A DNA stretch of 42,878 nt, from contig JAFGLV010000068.1 of assembly GCA_016927855.1 (NCBI GenBank), positions 1 to 42,878 on the forward strand, read 5' to 3'. The DNA is from Sedimentisphaerales bacterium. GTDB taxonomy: Bacteria; Planctomycetota; Phycisphaerae; Sedimentisphaerales; Anaerobacaceae. The notes beneath the pieces are model-generated. The model ran no database searches, was not told where the DNA came from, and worked only from the letters and a program-made list of their open reading frames with translations. Position 1 is the stretch's first letter, and each line of letters begins with the position of its first letter. Position numbers and translations under genes: made by a program. Below are positions 14,885 through 22,902 of the stretch, piece by piece.

Positions 14885-16081
14885 TCAGCGCGACAGCGAC
14901 GGTATTGTACCGGCCAGCACGGTGTCTATCAAGGCTGTTACCGAGTCGCCTCCGGCCGTAAATCGAAGCTCGACCACCAGATAGGCAAGCAAAGGGGGAG
15001 CATCCGGCACGGTCAACCGGGCGATTTTGGTCCAGTCCTTCTGAGAGGTCACCACGAACTCAGCGTTCAGGGAGCGGGCCTGGCTGTGGACATCGGCCAG
15101 ATCACGGTCTGTGTAGGCATGATGGTCGTTGAAGGTCCGCGAGCCAACCAACTTGCCGCCGCAGGCCTCGACGGTTCGCAGGAAGGAGGTGGGATTTCCC
15201 AGTCCGCAGAAGGCGAAGACCCGCTTGCCTCGTAGCTCGTCCAGGCCATGCCGCGAGCCATTCGCGTGGTGCAGAGCGACTGGGACGTGGCGGCTGCGGG
15301 CGATGGGCAGATCCGGATGGATCTGCAGGATGCGCGCCTCGATTTCGGCGAGAGCATATTCTGAGACCAGGTCGCAGCGTGTCAACACGACGGCGCCGGC
15401 GCGCCGCAGCCCGGTGACCGGCTCGCGCAACAACCCGGCCGGCAGGAGCCGCCCATAGCCCAAAGGCACCGTGGCGTCGATAGCGACGATGTCCAGATCG
15501 CGCCCCAGCCGGCGATGCTGGAAGCCGTCGTCCATCAGCAGGACCTGGGCCTGGTGCTCGCGAATCGCCTCCGCTGCTCCCGCCACGCGATCCGGATTCA
15601 CAACGACTGGCAGGCCAGGGCATGCCGACACGAGTTCCGCCGGTTCATCCGAAAGCGCGCCGTCCTTGGTCTTCTGTCCTCCGTCCTCTGCGCCGGCGTT
15701 CTTGCCGTTCGTAGGGTGGGCAATGCCCACCTTCTTCTGGTGTGCGGTGCACACCCTACGTCCTCCGTCCTCCGTCCTGCGGCTCTTGTATCCTCGCGTC
15801 AGGACTGCGACGCGCAGGCCTTTCTGCGTCAGCCGCCGTGCCAGCCAGATGACCAGCGGCGTCTTGCCGGTCCCTCCGGTAGTCAGATTGCCCACGCACA
15901 AGACCGGCGCTCCGGCCCGATGGACCCTCAACAGACGCCAGTCATACAGCGTATTGCGAACGCCGACCACCAGCCGGTAGCCCACCGCCGCGACCGCGAG
16001 CGGGCAACGCGCGACCCGCGCCCGAATGTCGCGGCGCTTGCCCGAAATGATCGCTCGGAACTGGTCCTGGTCAAGCGGCAT
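14885..16081 (-). CDS. lpxK: tetraacyldisaccharide 4'-kinase LpxK with nested repeat insertion
   Basis: LpxK phosphorylates the 4' position of the lipid A disaccharide at the inner membrane. The protein has 398 residues. The P-loop is GNLTTGGTGKTPLV, followed by VAVLTRGYKS, then DEPAELVSACPGLPVVVNPDR, LLMDDGFQHRRLGRDLDIVAID and FAFCGLGNPTSFLRTVE, all typical. Between RGYKS and DEPAE lie about 35 extra residues encoded by two dispersed repeats, one inside the other, both in frame (15671-15782). The start at 16081 (MPLDQDQFRAI) is a choice by family length; an open frame continues upstream to 16306 but overlaps the divergent HEAT gene and its promoter. Confidence 0.9.
   Translation of the reverse strand: MPLDQDQFRAIISGKRRDIRARVARCPLAVAAVGYRLVVGVRNTLYDWRLLRVHRAGAPVLCVGNLTTGGTGKTPLVIWLARRLTQKGLRVAVLTRGYKSRRTEDGGRRVCTAHQKKVGIAHPTNGKNAGAEDGGQKTKDGALSDEPAELVSACPGLPVVVNPDRVAGAAEAIREHQAQVLLMDDGFQHRRLGRDLDIVAIDATVPLGYGRLLPAGLLREPVTGLRRAGAVVLTRCDLVSEYALAEIEARILQIHPDLPIARSRHVPVALHHANGSRHGLDELRGKRVFAFCGLGNPTSFLRTVEACGGKLVGSRTFNDHHAYTDRDLADVHSQARSLNAEFVVTSQKDWTKIARLTVPDAPPLLAYLVVELRFTAGGDSVTALIDTVLAGTIPSLSR
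15671..15782. repeat. GGAC/GGAG tandem-type repeat interrupted by a palindrome, inside lpxK
   Basis: On the plus strand CTTCTGTCCTCCGTCCTC precedes and TCCTCCGTCCTCCGTCCTG follows the GTAGGG...CCCTAC palindrome at 15711-15759. The flanks look like one repeat that has been split by the palindrome, and the whole lies in frame in lpxK. Confidence 0.65.
15711..15759. repeat. GTAGGGTGGGC...GCACACCCTAC palindromic element (short form)
   Basis: This 49-base element has two self-complementary arms: GTGGGCAATGCCCAC and GGTGTGCGGTGCACACC. The ends GTAGGG and CCCTAC are inverted copies. The same two arms, in the same order and orientation, recur 367 bases apart at 22461-22481 and 22828-22848. Confidence 0.8.
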
Positions 16082-16150
16082 GCCCAGCAGTGTGACCGCA
16101 GAACGTCTGCTCGTCAAGACCTGGAGCAGTAGTGACACCACCACGCCCGG

Positions 16151-16179
16151 TTGACCCCTGGGGACAGGTTGACTACAAT
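16151..16179 (+). promoter_or_regulatory. promoter of the HEAT-repeat gene
   Basis: TTGACC (16151-16156) and TACAAT (16174-16179) are separated by 17 bp. Eight bases after the -10 box comes GTGTGAAGGGA (16188-16198), the same eleven bases that follow the promoter at 21442-21470. The leader before the start codon is about 74 bases. Confidence 0.75.
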
Positions 16180-16259
16180 CAGGCCATGTGTGAAGGGAAA
16201 CCTGACGTGAGAGGTTGTTGGGCAAGGCGAGGTATCCACGTTGAGACTCGCTCACGAGT

Positions 16260-18116
16260 GTGATGACGGACGAATCTATAGAACAACTGATTGACGAATT
16301 CCGCACGGCGCGAGGGGCTCGTTTCGCCGCAATTAAGGATCACATTCTCAAGACAGGTGCCCCGGCCGTGCCGGCTTTGGTTCGAGCCTATCGCGGTAAG
16401 AAGATCGAGCCTTGGACGTGTTTTCAATTGATCCTGGAGATGGGTCCGGACGCGTATGTGCCGGCGCTGGAAGCAGCCAGAGACGAGAGCGACGAAGCGA
16501 TCGCAATCCTCAACGCGGTTTCCAATCATCGCAAGCCCTTGCCAGAGGTCATCCCGATACTCGTCGATAGCCTCCGGTCCACGAACCCGACCAAGATTCT
16601 CTGCTGTCTGAGAGTGATCGAGAACGTGTACCCGTTGATTGACGTCCACCATCCCGACCGGCTGGCTCAGTTCGCCGAGGCGACGAACCGACTGCTCAAC
16701 CTGCTTCGCCACGAGAATGGGTATGTTCGGCAACGAGCGTCTCTCTGCCTCGCATTGCTGAGGCCGGCGGAGCCGGATGTGCTTGTTACTTTCGTACAGA
16801 TGCTGAAAGAAAAAGACTTCCAGAGGGACTCTCAGGAGGCGGCCGCCCTGATCCAGGCAATAGGCGCGTGGGGCCCCGAGGCGGCGGACGCCGTGCCTGT
16901 CCTGACCGAAATCCTGCGGTCTGACGCGTTCCCTTCAGTCAAGAGACGAGCAGGAGAAGCGCTCGGGCTCATTGGTGCAGCCTCTGGCCCAGCCGTCCCC
17001 CTGCTTGAAGAACTCAGAGATAGCACTTCTCTGAGGTTCAAGAGCCAGACGAGAGAGTTCAAACGCACGGTGGATAAGGCCGTCAGGGCAATTCGGAAAG
17101 CGTCCGCGCCCTCGGTTCCGCAGAAGAAGAGGCGCGGTGACTCTTACCTGCTCGATTTGATCGACCGGATGGGAAAGCGTGACGACGGCATAGGCACGTC
17201 CGGTAACTCGACGTCAGGCAAGGCCTACGAAGAAGTGCGTCATCTCGCCGACGCGTCGCTCATACCGAAGATCGCCGGACTTCTGGAGGGTCGTCTGAAT
17301 CACCTGGAATTCAGTCGCCTGATGTCTGTTCTGGCCAGCGTGACATGCAATACCGATTCCGAGGACGGGAGGCGCTTGATCCTATCTCTGTTTTCGCGGC
17401 CACATCGGCGCAGGAGTGATCTGGACGCGATCGTTGCCGCGGCTGCGCGCTGTCGCCTCAAGGATGCGTCACCTTTCGTTCGGCCACTCATGCACATAGA
17501 CAAGGGCCGTCATGTGTCAGCCGCCCTGGAGTATTTCCGGGCAACGAAAGACGAGTCCGCCGTCGATGACGTAGGCCGTTGTCTCCGGGAATCGAAGAGT
17601 TGCGTCTTGCTCTGCATTTTCGCCCTTGGCGACATAGGATCTGCCAAGGCGGTTCCTTATTTATTGGATACAATCAGGGGACGAAATGTTCCCGGAAAAA
17701 GGGCGAATTGGGAGTGGCGCTGGTATGCCATCAGGGCGTTGGGCTTGGTCAAGGCCGTCGAGGCGGTGCCGGACCTGATAGAGATGTTGGCGGGCAGAAA
17801 GTACGTGAAACACCGGTCGGCTATCGTCGATGCGTTGTGCCGGATTGGCGATGAGCGCGGCTTCGTTGCCGTCCTGGCTACGTTGCGGAATGTCGTTGAG
17901 GCCAAGACGTTCGCAGAGAGCTGGAGTCCCGGTCATCGCACACTGGTCGTCAATGCCCTTGACTACCTTCTCAAGACCGGCCGGAGGGATGATCCTTCTG
18001 TGCAGAAAGTGGTCGAGACGCTGCAATCCCAGACGAACTGGTCCCGCTTGCTCAAGGAAGAGCAGCAATTCATCCGCCGTTTTGTCGGTCCGCCTGCGTC
18101 GCAGAGACCGGCCTAG
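16260..18116 (+). CDS. HEAT-repeat-like protein, unknown role
   Basis: A 618-residue soluble protein without a signal peptide. It is built mostly of paired helices of HEAT or Armadillo type: repeated blocks such as APAVPALVRAYRGKKI, KPLPEVIPILVDSLR, DAVPVLTEILRSDAFPSVKRR and later KAVPYLLDTIRG, EAVPDLIEMLAGRKYVKHRS. A charged linker near residues 280-320 (KKRRGDSYLLDLID) splits two helical arrays. Such proteins usually act as binding scaffolds; I see no catalytic motif. GTG 16260 or ATG 16263 can start it. It is divergent from lpxK and stands alone behind a near-consensus promoter. Confidence 0.75.
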   Translation: MMTDESIEQLIDEFRTARGARFAAIKDHILKTGAPAVPALVRAYRGKKIEPWTCFQLILEMGPDAYVPALEAARDESDEAIAILNAVSNHRKPLPEVIPILVDSLRSTNPTKILCCLRVIENVYPLIDVHHPDRLAQFAEATNRLLNLLRHENGYVRQRASLCLALLRPAEPDVLVTFVQMLKEKDFQRDSQEAAALIQAIGAWGPEAADAVPVLTEILRSDAFPSVKRRAGEALGLIGAASGPAVPLLEELRDSTSLRFKSQTREFKRTVDKAVRAIRKASAPSVPQKKRRGDSYLLDLIDRMGKRDDGIGTSGNSTSGKAYEEVRHLADASLIPKIAGLLEGRLNHLEFSRLMSVLASVTCNTDSEDGRRLILSLFSRPHRRRSDLDAIVAAAARCRLKDASPFVRPLMHIDKGRHVSAALEYFRATKDESAVDDVGRCLRESKSCVLLCIFALGDIGSAKAVPYLLDTIRGRNVPGKRANWEWRWYAIRALGLVKAVEAVPDLIEMLAGRKYVKHRSAIVDALCRIGDERGFVAVLATLRNVVEAKTFAESWSPGHRTLVVNALDYLLKTGRRDDPSVQKVVETLQSQTNWSRLLKEEQQFIRRFVGPPASQRPA

Positions 18117-18171
18117 GATCGCACACGCTGCTCACCCACCCCCAACGCAAGCAGAATTGTACTGCGTATGC

Positions 18172-18200
18172 TTGACGACCGCGAGGACTTTGGGTAAGAT
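18172..18200 (+). promoter_or_regulatory. promoter of the beta-barrel-like gene
   Basis: TTGACG (18172-18177) and TAAGAT (18195-18200) are spaced by 17 bp. The transcript would have an untranslated leader of about 157 bases before the ATG at 18364. I see no clear riboswitch in that leader. Confidence 0.65.
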
Positions 18201-18363
18201 TTGCCCGCACGAGAAGGGGAGTGTAATGCCGGGATAGTCCGCCAGAGCGTTATGGCGGCGATGAGCTCAGGACGGGCAGAGGCTCCTTCTGGGGGTGGCT
18301 CAAAATGCGTAGGGGGTGTTCCTGGACCCTATCGAGGCAGGAAGGACTGTTATGGAGGTCGTC

Positions 18364-19590
18364 ATGAAACGGACTTTGCTGAGCATCGCAATCACTCTGG
18401 CCACGATTTTCATCACTCCCGGTGTTGGGTATGCCGTCGATCTTTTCGGGGTAGAGGTCACCTACAGCGGGGGAACGATCACGCAATCCGCCAGCTCGCT
18501 GCCCGATCTGGTCGACGCACTCATCAACAACCAGGGGGATTTTGCGCCACTGATCGGCAGTGACTTCACCGGCAGCCTGACCTACTACGGTCTTCCCGGT
18601 GCCGTGACGGTCGACGTCCAGGGCACCACCCAACTGACGATCACCTCGCCGCTGACCGGCTTGAACCGGACGTTCACCGGGACCAGCCGCAGCGATCTGG
18701 AGAATCAGTTGGAGGACTGGCTGCTTGAGCAGGGGGATGAGGAGGTCGCCAGGCTCATCGAGGCTGCCGCCCAGCGTTCCGCCGCGGCCATCACCGACGG
18801 CAACCCCTCCTCCGCAACCGCTCGTATGGCGGACCGTGCCTTCGGCACCTTTGGCCTGTACCAGCCCGCCAACCTCGCGCCAGGCGGCCGGCCCAGCAAG
18901 CACGCCGGCATCTGGTTCCACACGCGCCAGTCCAAGGCGGAGACCCCTATCGGGATCGTCGACGGTGCCGACTACGAGATCCACATTCCCTGGTGGGTGA
19001 ATCTGGGCGAGCGCGTATCCCTGATCGGAAGCAACAGCGGTCAGTACCTGGATTCGGAGGGAACGGAGATCTACGGTGGCGGTCTGGACCTGGGCCTGGG
19101 GATCTGGCCGGTGGTGCGCGGTCCCGACGACACCTTCGGCTGGCAGATCACGCCGTTTGCCGGGTTGCACGCCCTTGGCACCTATGGCGGCGCCGCCGGC
19201 GGATTGCTGGACCAGTTCGGTGTCACCAACCGTCTGGAATTCAAGCTTTCCGAAGATGTCCTGCTGGTCGTAGCCAACCAGTTCTCCCATTTCGACAGCC
19301 TCAAGCTCGAGATCGAAGACGTCGAGATCGATCCGCAGTTGGACCAGCAGGTCGTCAAGAACGCTGTGTCGGTGGACCTGCCGCTTTCCAACGTCAAAGG
19401 GATATTCGTCAACGGTTTTATCACCGACACTCGCTTTCTCCAGGACGCGGCGGTGGACAACTACCAGACCCTCGGCGGCGGCCTGTCCCTGCGACGCGAG
19501 CGGATGTCGCTGAATGCGTACGTCAGCCGCGACTTTGCCGGCGATTTCCGGAGTTGGAACGCCGGCGTCGGCTTCGTCTTTGGCCTGTGA
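18364..19590 (+). CDS. exported protein, probable outer-membrane beta-barrel
   Basis: A 408-residue protein with a signal peptide (MKRTLLSIAITLATIFITPG...VGYA). The mature part is rich in Gly, Thr, Asn and alternating hydrophobic residues. It ends with strand-like segments: GGGLSLRRERMSLNAYVSRD and WNAGVGFVFGL. A terminal aromatic or hydrophobic strand is typical of outer-membrane barrels, but no named family is recognised. The start is fixed by GGAGG six bases before ATG 18364; an upstream in-frame ATG at 18316 lacks this. The following radical SAM gene begins 44 bases later, and the two may be co-transcribed. Confidence 0.7.
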   Translation: MKRTLLSIAITLATIFITPGVGYAVDLFGVEVTYSGGTITQSASSLPDLVDALINNQGDFAPLIGSDFTGSLTYYGLPGAVTVDVQGTTQLTITSPLTGLNRTFTGTSRSDLENQLEDWLLEQGDEEVARLIEAAAQRSAAAITDGNPSSATARMADRAFGTFGLYQPANLAPGGRPSKHAGIWFHTRQSKAETPIGIVDGADYEIHIPWWVNLGERVSLIGSNSGQYLDSEGTEIYGGGLDLGLGIWPVVRGPDDTFGWQITPFAGLHALGTYGGAAGGLLDQFGVTNRLEFKLSEDVLLVVANQFSHFDSLKLEIEDVEIDPQLDQQVVKNAVSVDLPLSNVKGIFVNGFITDTRFLQDAAVDNYQTLGGGLSLRRERMSLNAYVSRDFAGDFRSWNAGVGFVFGL

Positions 19591-19633
19591 TGCTCCCTCC
19601 CCGCCGGTCGGCGTGCCCGCAGATAGTGGGGAC

Positions 19634-21211
19634 ATGCGCATGAGGATACTGCTGGTCAGTCCGGACCTGCCGGCGACGTTCTGGAGTCTCAAGCATGCGC
19701 TGGCGTTCATGTCCAAAAGCGCGCTGGTGCCGCCGTTGGGCCTGCTGACCGTCGCCGCCATGCTGCCGCCGGACTGGGACAAGCGCCTCGTCGACATGGC
19801 CTGCGCGGACCTGCGCGACGAGGACATTCGCTGGGCCGATTACGTGTTCATCAGCGCCATGGTCGTGCAGCGCGAGTCCGCGCGCGAAGCGATCGATCGT
19901 TGCAGGCGACTCGGCGCGAAGGTCGTGGCGGGCGGGCCGCTGTTCACGGCGGCGCCCGAGCAGTTCGACGACGTCGATCACCTGGTTCTCGGTGAAGCGG
20001 AAGTGATCTTGCCTGAGTTTCTCCGGGACCTCGAAGCCGGCCGGGCCGCGCACCTGTACCGCGCCGAGGGCTGGGCCGATCTCAAGCGAACGCCGGCGCC
20101 GCTGTGGGAGCTGGCGGACGTGAACCGGTACGGCGTCCTGCCGATCCAGTACTCACGCGGCTGTCCCTTCGATTGCGAGTTCTGCGATGTCACCACCCTG
20201 TTCGGGCACGAAGTCCGCACCAAGACGGTCGAGCAGGTCCTCGACGAGCTGGACCGCCTGCACGCGCTGGGCTGGCGGCGCGAAGTGTTCTTCGTGGACG
20301 ATAACTTCATCTCGCATCGCTCGCGGCTCAAACGCGAGTTGTTGCCGGCACTGATCGCGTGGATGGAGCGCCATCGCTATCCCTTCTCGTTCTACACGCA
20401 GGCGTCGATCAACCTGGCCGACGACGAAGAGCTGATGAAGCTGATGGGCGAAGCAGGCTTCGAGTGCGTCTTCGTCGGCATCGAGACGCTCAGCGACGCG
20501 ACGTTCGCCGAGTGCAACAAGGTACAGAACAAGGGCCGCGATCTAGCCACGTGCATCCGCAAGATCCAGCAGTTCGGCATGCAGGTGCAGGCGGGTTTCA
20601 TCCTGGGCTTCGACAGCGACCCGCCGACGATCTTCGACGACCTGATCGAGTTCATCCAGGCCAGCGGCGTCGTCACGGCGATGGTGGGTCTGCTGCGTCC
20701 ACCGCGCGGGACGCGGCTGTATGAACGTCTCGCGCGTGAAGGCCGGCTCCTGGAACCGACCGGCCACGACAACACCGATGGGTCGCTCAACTTCGTTCCG
20801 GCCATGAAATCCGAAGACCTGATCGCCGGTTGGCGGCGGGTGGTCGCGACGCTCTATGCGCCGCCGCGGTACTACGCGCGCATTTGGAAGTTCATCGAGA
20901 CCTGGAAGCCCTTACACAAGGCACGCGTCGGCAATGGCTGGCGCGACGTGCAGGGCTTGCTGATGACGATCTATCACCTCGGCATTCGCGACAAACACCG
21001 TCGCCAGTTCTGGCGTCTCTTCGCCTGGTGCGTGCGCCACCCGCGCGACCAGCACACGATCCTGACGCTGGCCGCGCTCGGCCACCACTTCCGCCGCGTC
21101 TTCGCCGACCTGCCGGCCCAACCCGCCCACGAGAAGCCCGCCGGGATCTGGAAGAAACGCACCGATCTCCCTGATTTCGATGCGCTGCGGGCCGAGTGGG
21201 ATAGGAAGTGA
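19634..21211 (+). CDS. B12-binding radical SAM protein, DUF4070-like
   Basis: A 525-residue protein with an N-terminal cobalamin-binding-like domain (ILLVSPDLPATFWSLKHAL, KVVAGGPLFTAAPEQFDDVD, LVLGEAEVILPEFL). A radical SAM core follows with CxxxCxxC at Cys177, Cys181 and Cys184 (SRGCPFDCEFCDVTTLFG). The C-terminal region (APPRYYARIWKFIETWKP and beyond) resembles DUF4070. The heme-, flavin- or substrate-specific role of this subfamily is not known to me. ATG 19634 is chosen because MRMRILLVSPD is the usual family start; the frame upstream runs back through the previous gene. It is the second B12/SAM gene in the window. Confidence 0.88.
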   Translation: MRMRILLVSPDLPATFWSLKHALAFMSKSALVPPLGLLTVAAMLPPDWDKRLVDMACADLRDEDIRWADYVFISAMVVQRESAREAIDRCRRLGAKVVAGGPLFTAAPEQFDDVDHLVLGEAEVILPEFLRDLEAGRAAHLYRAEGWADLKRTPAPLWELADVNRYGVLPIQYSRGCPFDCEFCDVTTLFGHEVRTKTVEQVLDELDRLHALGWRREVFFVDDNFISHRSRLKRELLPALIAWMERHRYPFSFYTQASINLADDEELMKLMGEAGFECVFVGIETLSDATFAECNKVQNKGRDLATCIRKIQQFGMQVQAGFILGFDSDPPTIFDDLIEFIQASGVVTAMVGLLRPPRGTRLYERLAREGRLLEPTGHDNTDGSLNFVPAMKSEDLIAGWRRVVATLYAPPRYYARIWKFIETWKPLHKARVGNGWRDVQGLLMTIYHLGIRDKHRRQFWRLFAWCVRHPRDQHTILTLAALGHHFRRVFADLPAQPAHEKPAGIWKKRTDLPDFDALRAEWDRK

Positions 21212-21344
21212 TAGCCGCCTAACCCACGAAGGCCGAGTTGAAGACCCTCAACACCAGACACTGCCCCATGTTCAAGGGTCTCAAACCCGCGTGCGAGAAA
21301 TAGCCGTCGTCTGTCCCGCATAGGGCGAACGCCCCCGTTCGCCG

Positions 21345-21372
21345 GTAGAGACGCAAAGTGTTGCGTCTGTAC
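21345..21372. repeat. GTAGAGACGCAA palindromic repeat
   Basis: A 12-base arm GTAGAGACGCAA, a 4-base loop and the inverted arm TTGCGTCTGTAC (one mismatch). It resembles the GTAG...CTAC family of dispersed palindromes found elsewhere in the window. Confidence 0.6.
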
Positions 21373-21441
21373 AGCGAGGACACACGACCTACAGGGCGCG
21401 TGCCCTGAGCGAATCATCCCTGACATTCGTTTTCCTTCCGA

Positions 21442-21470
21442 TTGACCCTCGTTTCCGGATAGGCTATGAT
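21442..21470 (+). promoter_or_regulatory. promoter of the 21599 gene
   Basis: TTGACC (21442-21447), 17 bp, TATGAT (21465-21470). Nine bases later GTGTGAAGGGA (21480-21490) repeats the motif seen after the HEAT-gene promoter. The leader is about 122 bases. Confidence 0.75.
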
Positions 21471-21598
21471 GCAAGACAAGTGTGAAGGGAGGTCCGACAC
21501 GGACCACCGGCAGACCTGACGATGCGGCAACACATAGTGGACGCTGTGTCCGAATCCTACGTGCGTCCGAAGTTGCCTGATCGTCACTCGACGAGGAC

Positions 21599-22114
21599 AT
21601 GGGAATGGGATGGCTTCGGAGACTACTTGGCGCAACTCCCAAGAAGGAACTGGAGGGTATCTGTCTCGATCTAGATCAGCCATTCTGGAAGTTGACCGGC
21701 AAAACGGACTTCCCCTGTCTGCTGCGCGCCATAGCCAACCTGCTGCCAGAAGACAGCATTCTGTACCTTGAAGGTGGCTCTCCGAACAAGGAGCTTCGCG
21801 CCTTTTTCAGCAGACACGCGGTTCCGGAGAGGGAGCACGTTGCCGTCGCTACACTCTGGCCGAGACCACAGTGCTATCATGTGCCGGCGACGAGGGAGAA
21901 CCTTGAGGAACTAGCCGGATTGGCCGAGCGATGCGCCGCACCCGAGTTGGCTGCGCATTTCCATGTGTACCGCCAAGGCAAGGTTCTGCTCGAGTGGCAC
22001 GACGCTTTCACCCAGCCGATGTTGCTCTCAGCAGAGTTGCCGAAAGACAGGGTCGAGAGCTTCGCGCTCGCCTTGTCCATGAGCGTGAAAAGGTGGAAGA
22101 ATGCTGCCGGATGA
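21599..22114 (+). CDS. hypothetical protein
   Basis: A 171-residue soluble protein (MGMGWLRRLLGATPKKELEG...). I recognise no family. The sequence has regular alternation of helix and strand (FPCLLRAIANLLPEDSILYLEGG, HFHVYRQGKVLLEWHDAF) and ends SFALALSMSVKRWKNAAG. An upstream GACGAGGAC is close to the start. A near-consensus promoter 130 bases upstream and ordinary codon use support it as a real gene. Confidence 0.6.
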   Translation: MGMGWLRRLLGATPKKELEGICLDLDQPFWKLTGKTDFPCLLRAIANLLPEDSILYLEGGSPNKELRAFFSRHAVPEREHVAVATLWPRPQCYHVPATRENLEELAGLAERCAAPELAAHFHVYRQGKVLLEWHDAFTQPMLLSAELPKDRVESFALALSMSVKRWKNAAG

Positions 22115-22200
22115 CGCCTGAAGAGCGGGGGATGTCACGTGGCCTCCAGAACCCCTGAGCCGCGTACGGCGGTCGTGCTGGCAGCGAAAAGGGAGGTTCT

Positions 22201-22464
22201 ATGGCAGCGGAAAAGAAGTGTCTTCGCTGTGGCGGAACGAACCTGGAGCCGGGCCATATTCAGGGCATCTGCGGTCTTCACTTCCAGCCGAAAAACGTGA
22301 AGTCGTGCACGTTACGGACCGCCGATGTCCTCATTGAGGCCAACCTCTGCCCCGACTGCGGTACCCTCGAACTGGTCGGCGACATCCGCAAGGCCCGGTC
22401 CCTCACCGCCAATCCCGACGGGAAGGCACGCAGCGGGGTCCAGCGAGACGTACAATGCCCGTAG
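22201..22464 (+). CDS. small zinc-ribbon protein
   Basis: An 87-residue protein with two CxxC knuckles, CLRCGG at residues 7-12 and CPDCG at about 50-54, which is a treble-clef or ribbon pattern for one zinc ion. The first part is probably a small nucleic-acid or protein-binding module. GGGAGG lies 5 bases before the ATG. The reading frame ends at a TAG formed by the GTAGGG end of a palindromic repeat (22461), and the last residues (VQRDVQCP) are probably not ancestral. No partner is evident. Confidence 0.65.
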   Translation: MAAEKKCLRCGGTNLEPGHIQGICGLHFQPKNVKSCTLRTADVLIEANLCPDCGTLELVGDIRKARSLTANPDGKARSGVQRDVQCP

Positions 22465-22552
22465 GGTGGGCATTGCCCACCGACAGTCGATGCGATTTGG
22501 CTCGAAGGGCGTGCCGTCCACACTCGGCAAGCCGATTTCCCCGGGAAAGTCG

Positions 22553-22581
22553 TTGACCTGGGAGGCTCCCGAGGGTATCAT
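22553..22581 (+). promoter_or_regulatory. promoter of the 22645 small ORF
   Basis: TTGACC (22553-22558), 17 bp, TATCAT (22576-22581). The spacer contains the palindrome GGGAGGCTCCC (22560-22570), which could be an operator. The predicted transcript starts near 22588. Confidence 0.6.
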
Positions 22582-22644
22582 TTGCGACGTTCAGCAGGAC
22601 CATTGCTGCCGAGACCTTTACGACGTGAAAAAAAAAGCATAAAA

Positions 22645-22788
22645 ATGAAAAAAGTAAAGGAAACGGTCCCGCTGCGGATCGAATTCAACGGCGCGATCGC
22701 GAGGAGCGTAGCAGTCCTCGTGAGCGGGCTGGCTGAAATCCTCACAGAACTCAAGAACCTGATTACGAGACGCCTGCGCCGACTATAG
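22645..22788 (+). CDS. small basic protein (47 residues), unknown
   Basis: The ORF starts MKKVKETVPLRIEFNGAIAR and ends in an Arg-rich tail (LITRRLRRL), with a hydrophobic middle (SVAVLVSGLAEILTEL). It may be a small amphipathic or membrane-associated peptide. Supporting evidence is the promoter at 22553-22581; against it is the lack of a clear ribosome-binding site (only an A-rich tract precedes the ATG). The region may instead encode an RNA. Confidence 0.4.
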   Translation: MKKVKETVPLRIEFNGAIARSVAVLVSGLAEILTELKNLITRRLRRL

Positions 22789-22902
22789 CTTCGCAGCCCA
22801 CCGATAGCACTGCGATGTCACGGGAATGGTGTGCGGTGCACACCCTACGACTACACGAGTGCACCTCCGACTCAGGTACGCACAGTGCTGCGCCCGCGCA
22901 TG

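Larger units (their letters stand above)
21212..21598. other. intergenic region with three palindromes and a promoter
   Basis: No gene is seen in these 387 bases. There are three separate inverted repeats: GGCGAACG/CGTTCGCC (21324-21343), GTAGAGACGCAA/TTGCGTCTGTAC (21345-21372), and CAGGGC/GCCCTG (21392-21407). None is followed by a T tract. The promoter of the next gene is at 21442-21470. Confidence 0.6.
22461..22848. repeat. possible long form of the GTAGGG...CCCTAC element enclosing a promoter and ORF
   Basis: The left arm (22461-22481) and right arm (22828-22848) match the two arms of the 49-base element at 15711-15759, in the same orientation and with one base difference. Between them lie 346 bases with a good promoter and a 47-residue ORF. 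It may be one element with cargo, or two independent half elements. Confidence 0.4.

Noticed and set aside
16082-16306. Upstream extension of lpxK
   Set aside because: It would overlap the divergent promoter and start of the HEAT gene. The family N-terminus fits 16081.
21324-21407. Hairpins as rho-independent terminators
   Set aside because: The three inverted repeats have no T tract on either strand and look like dispersed palindromes.
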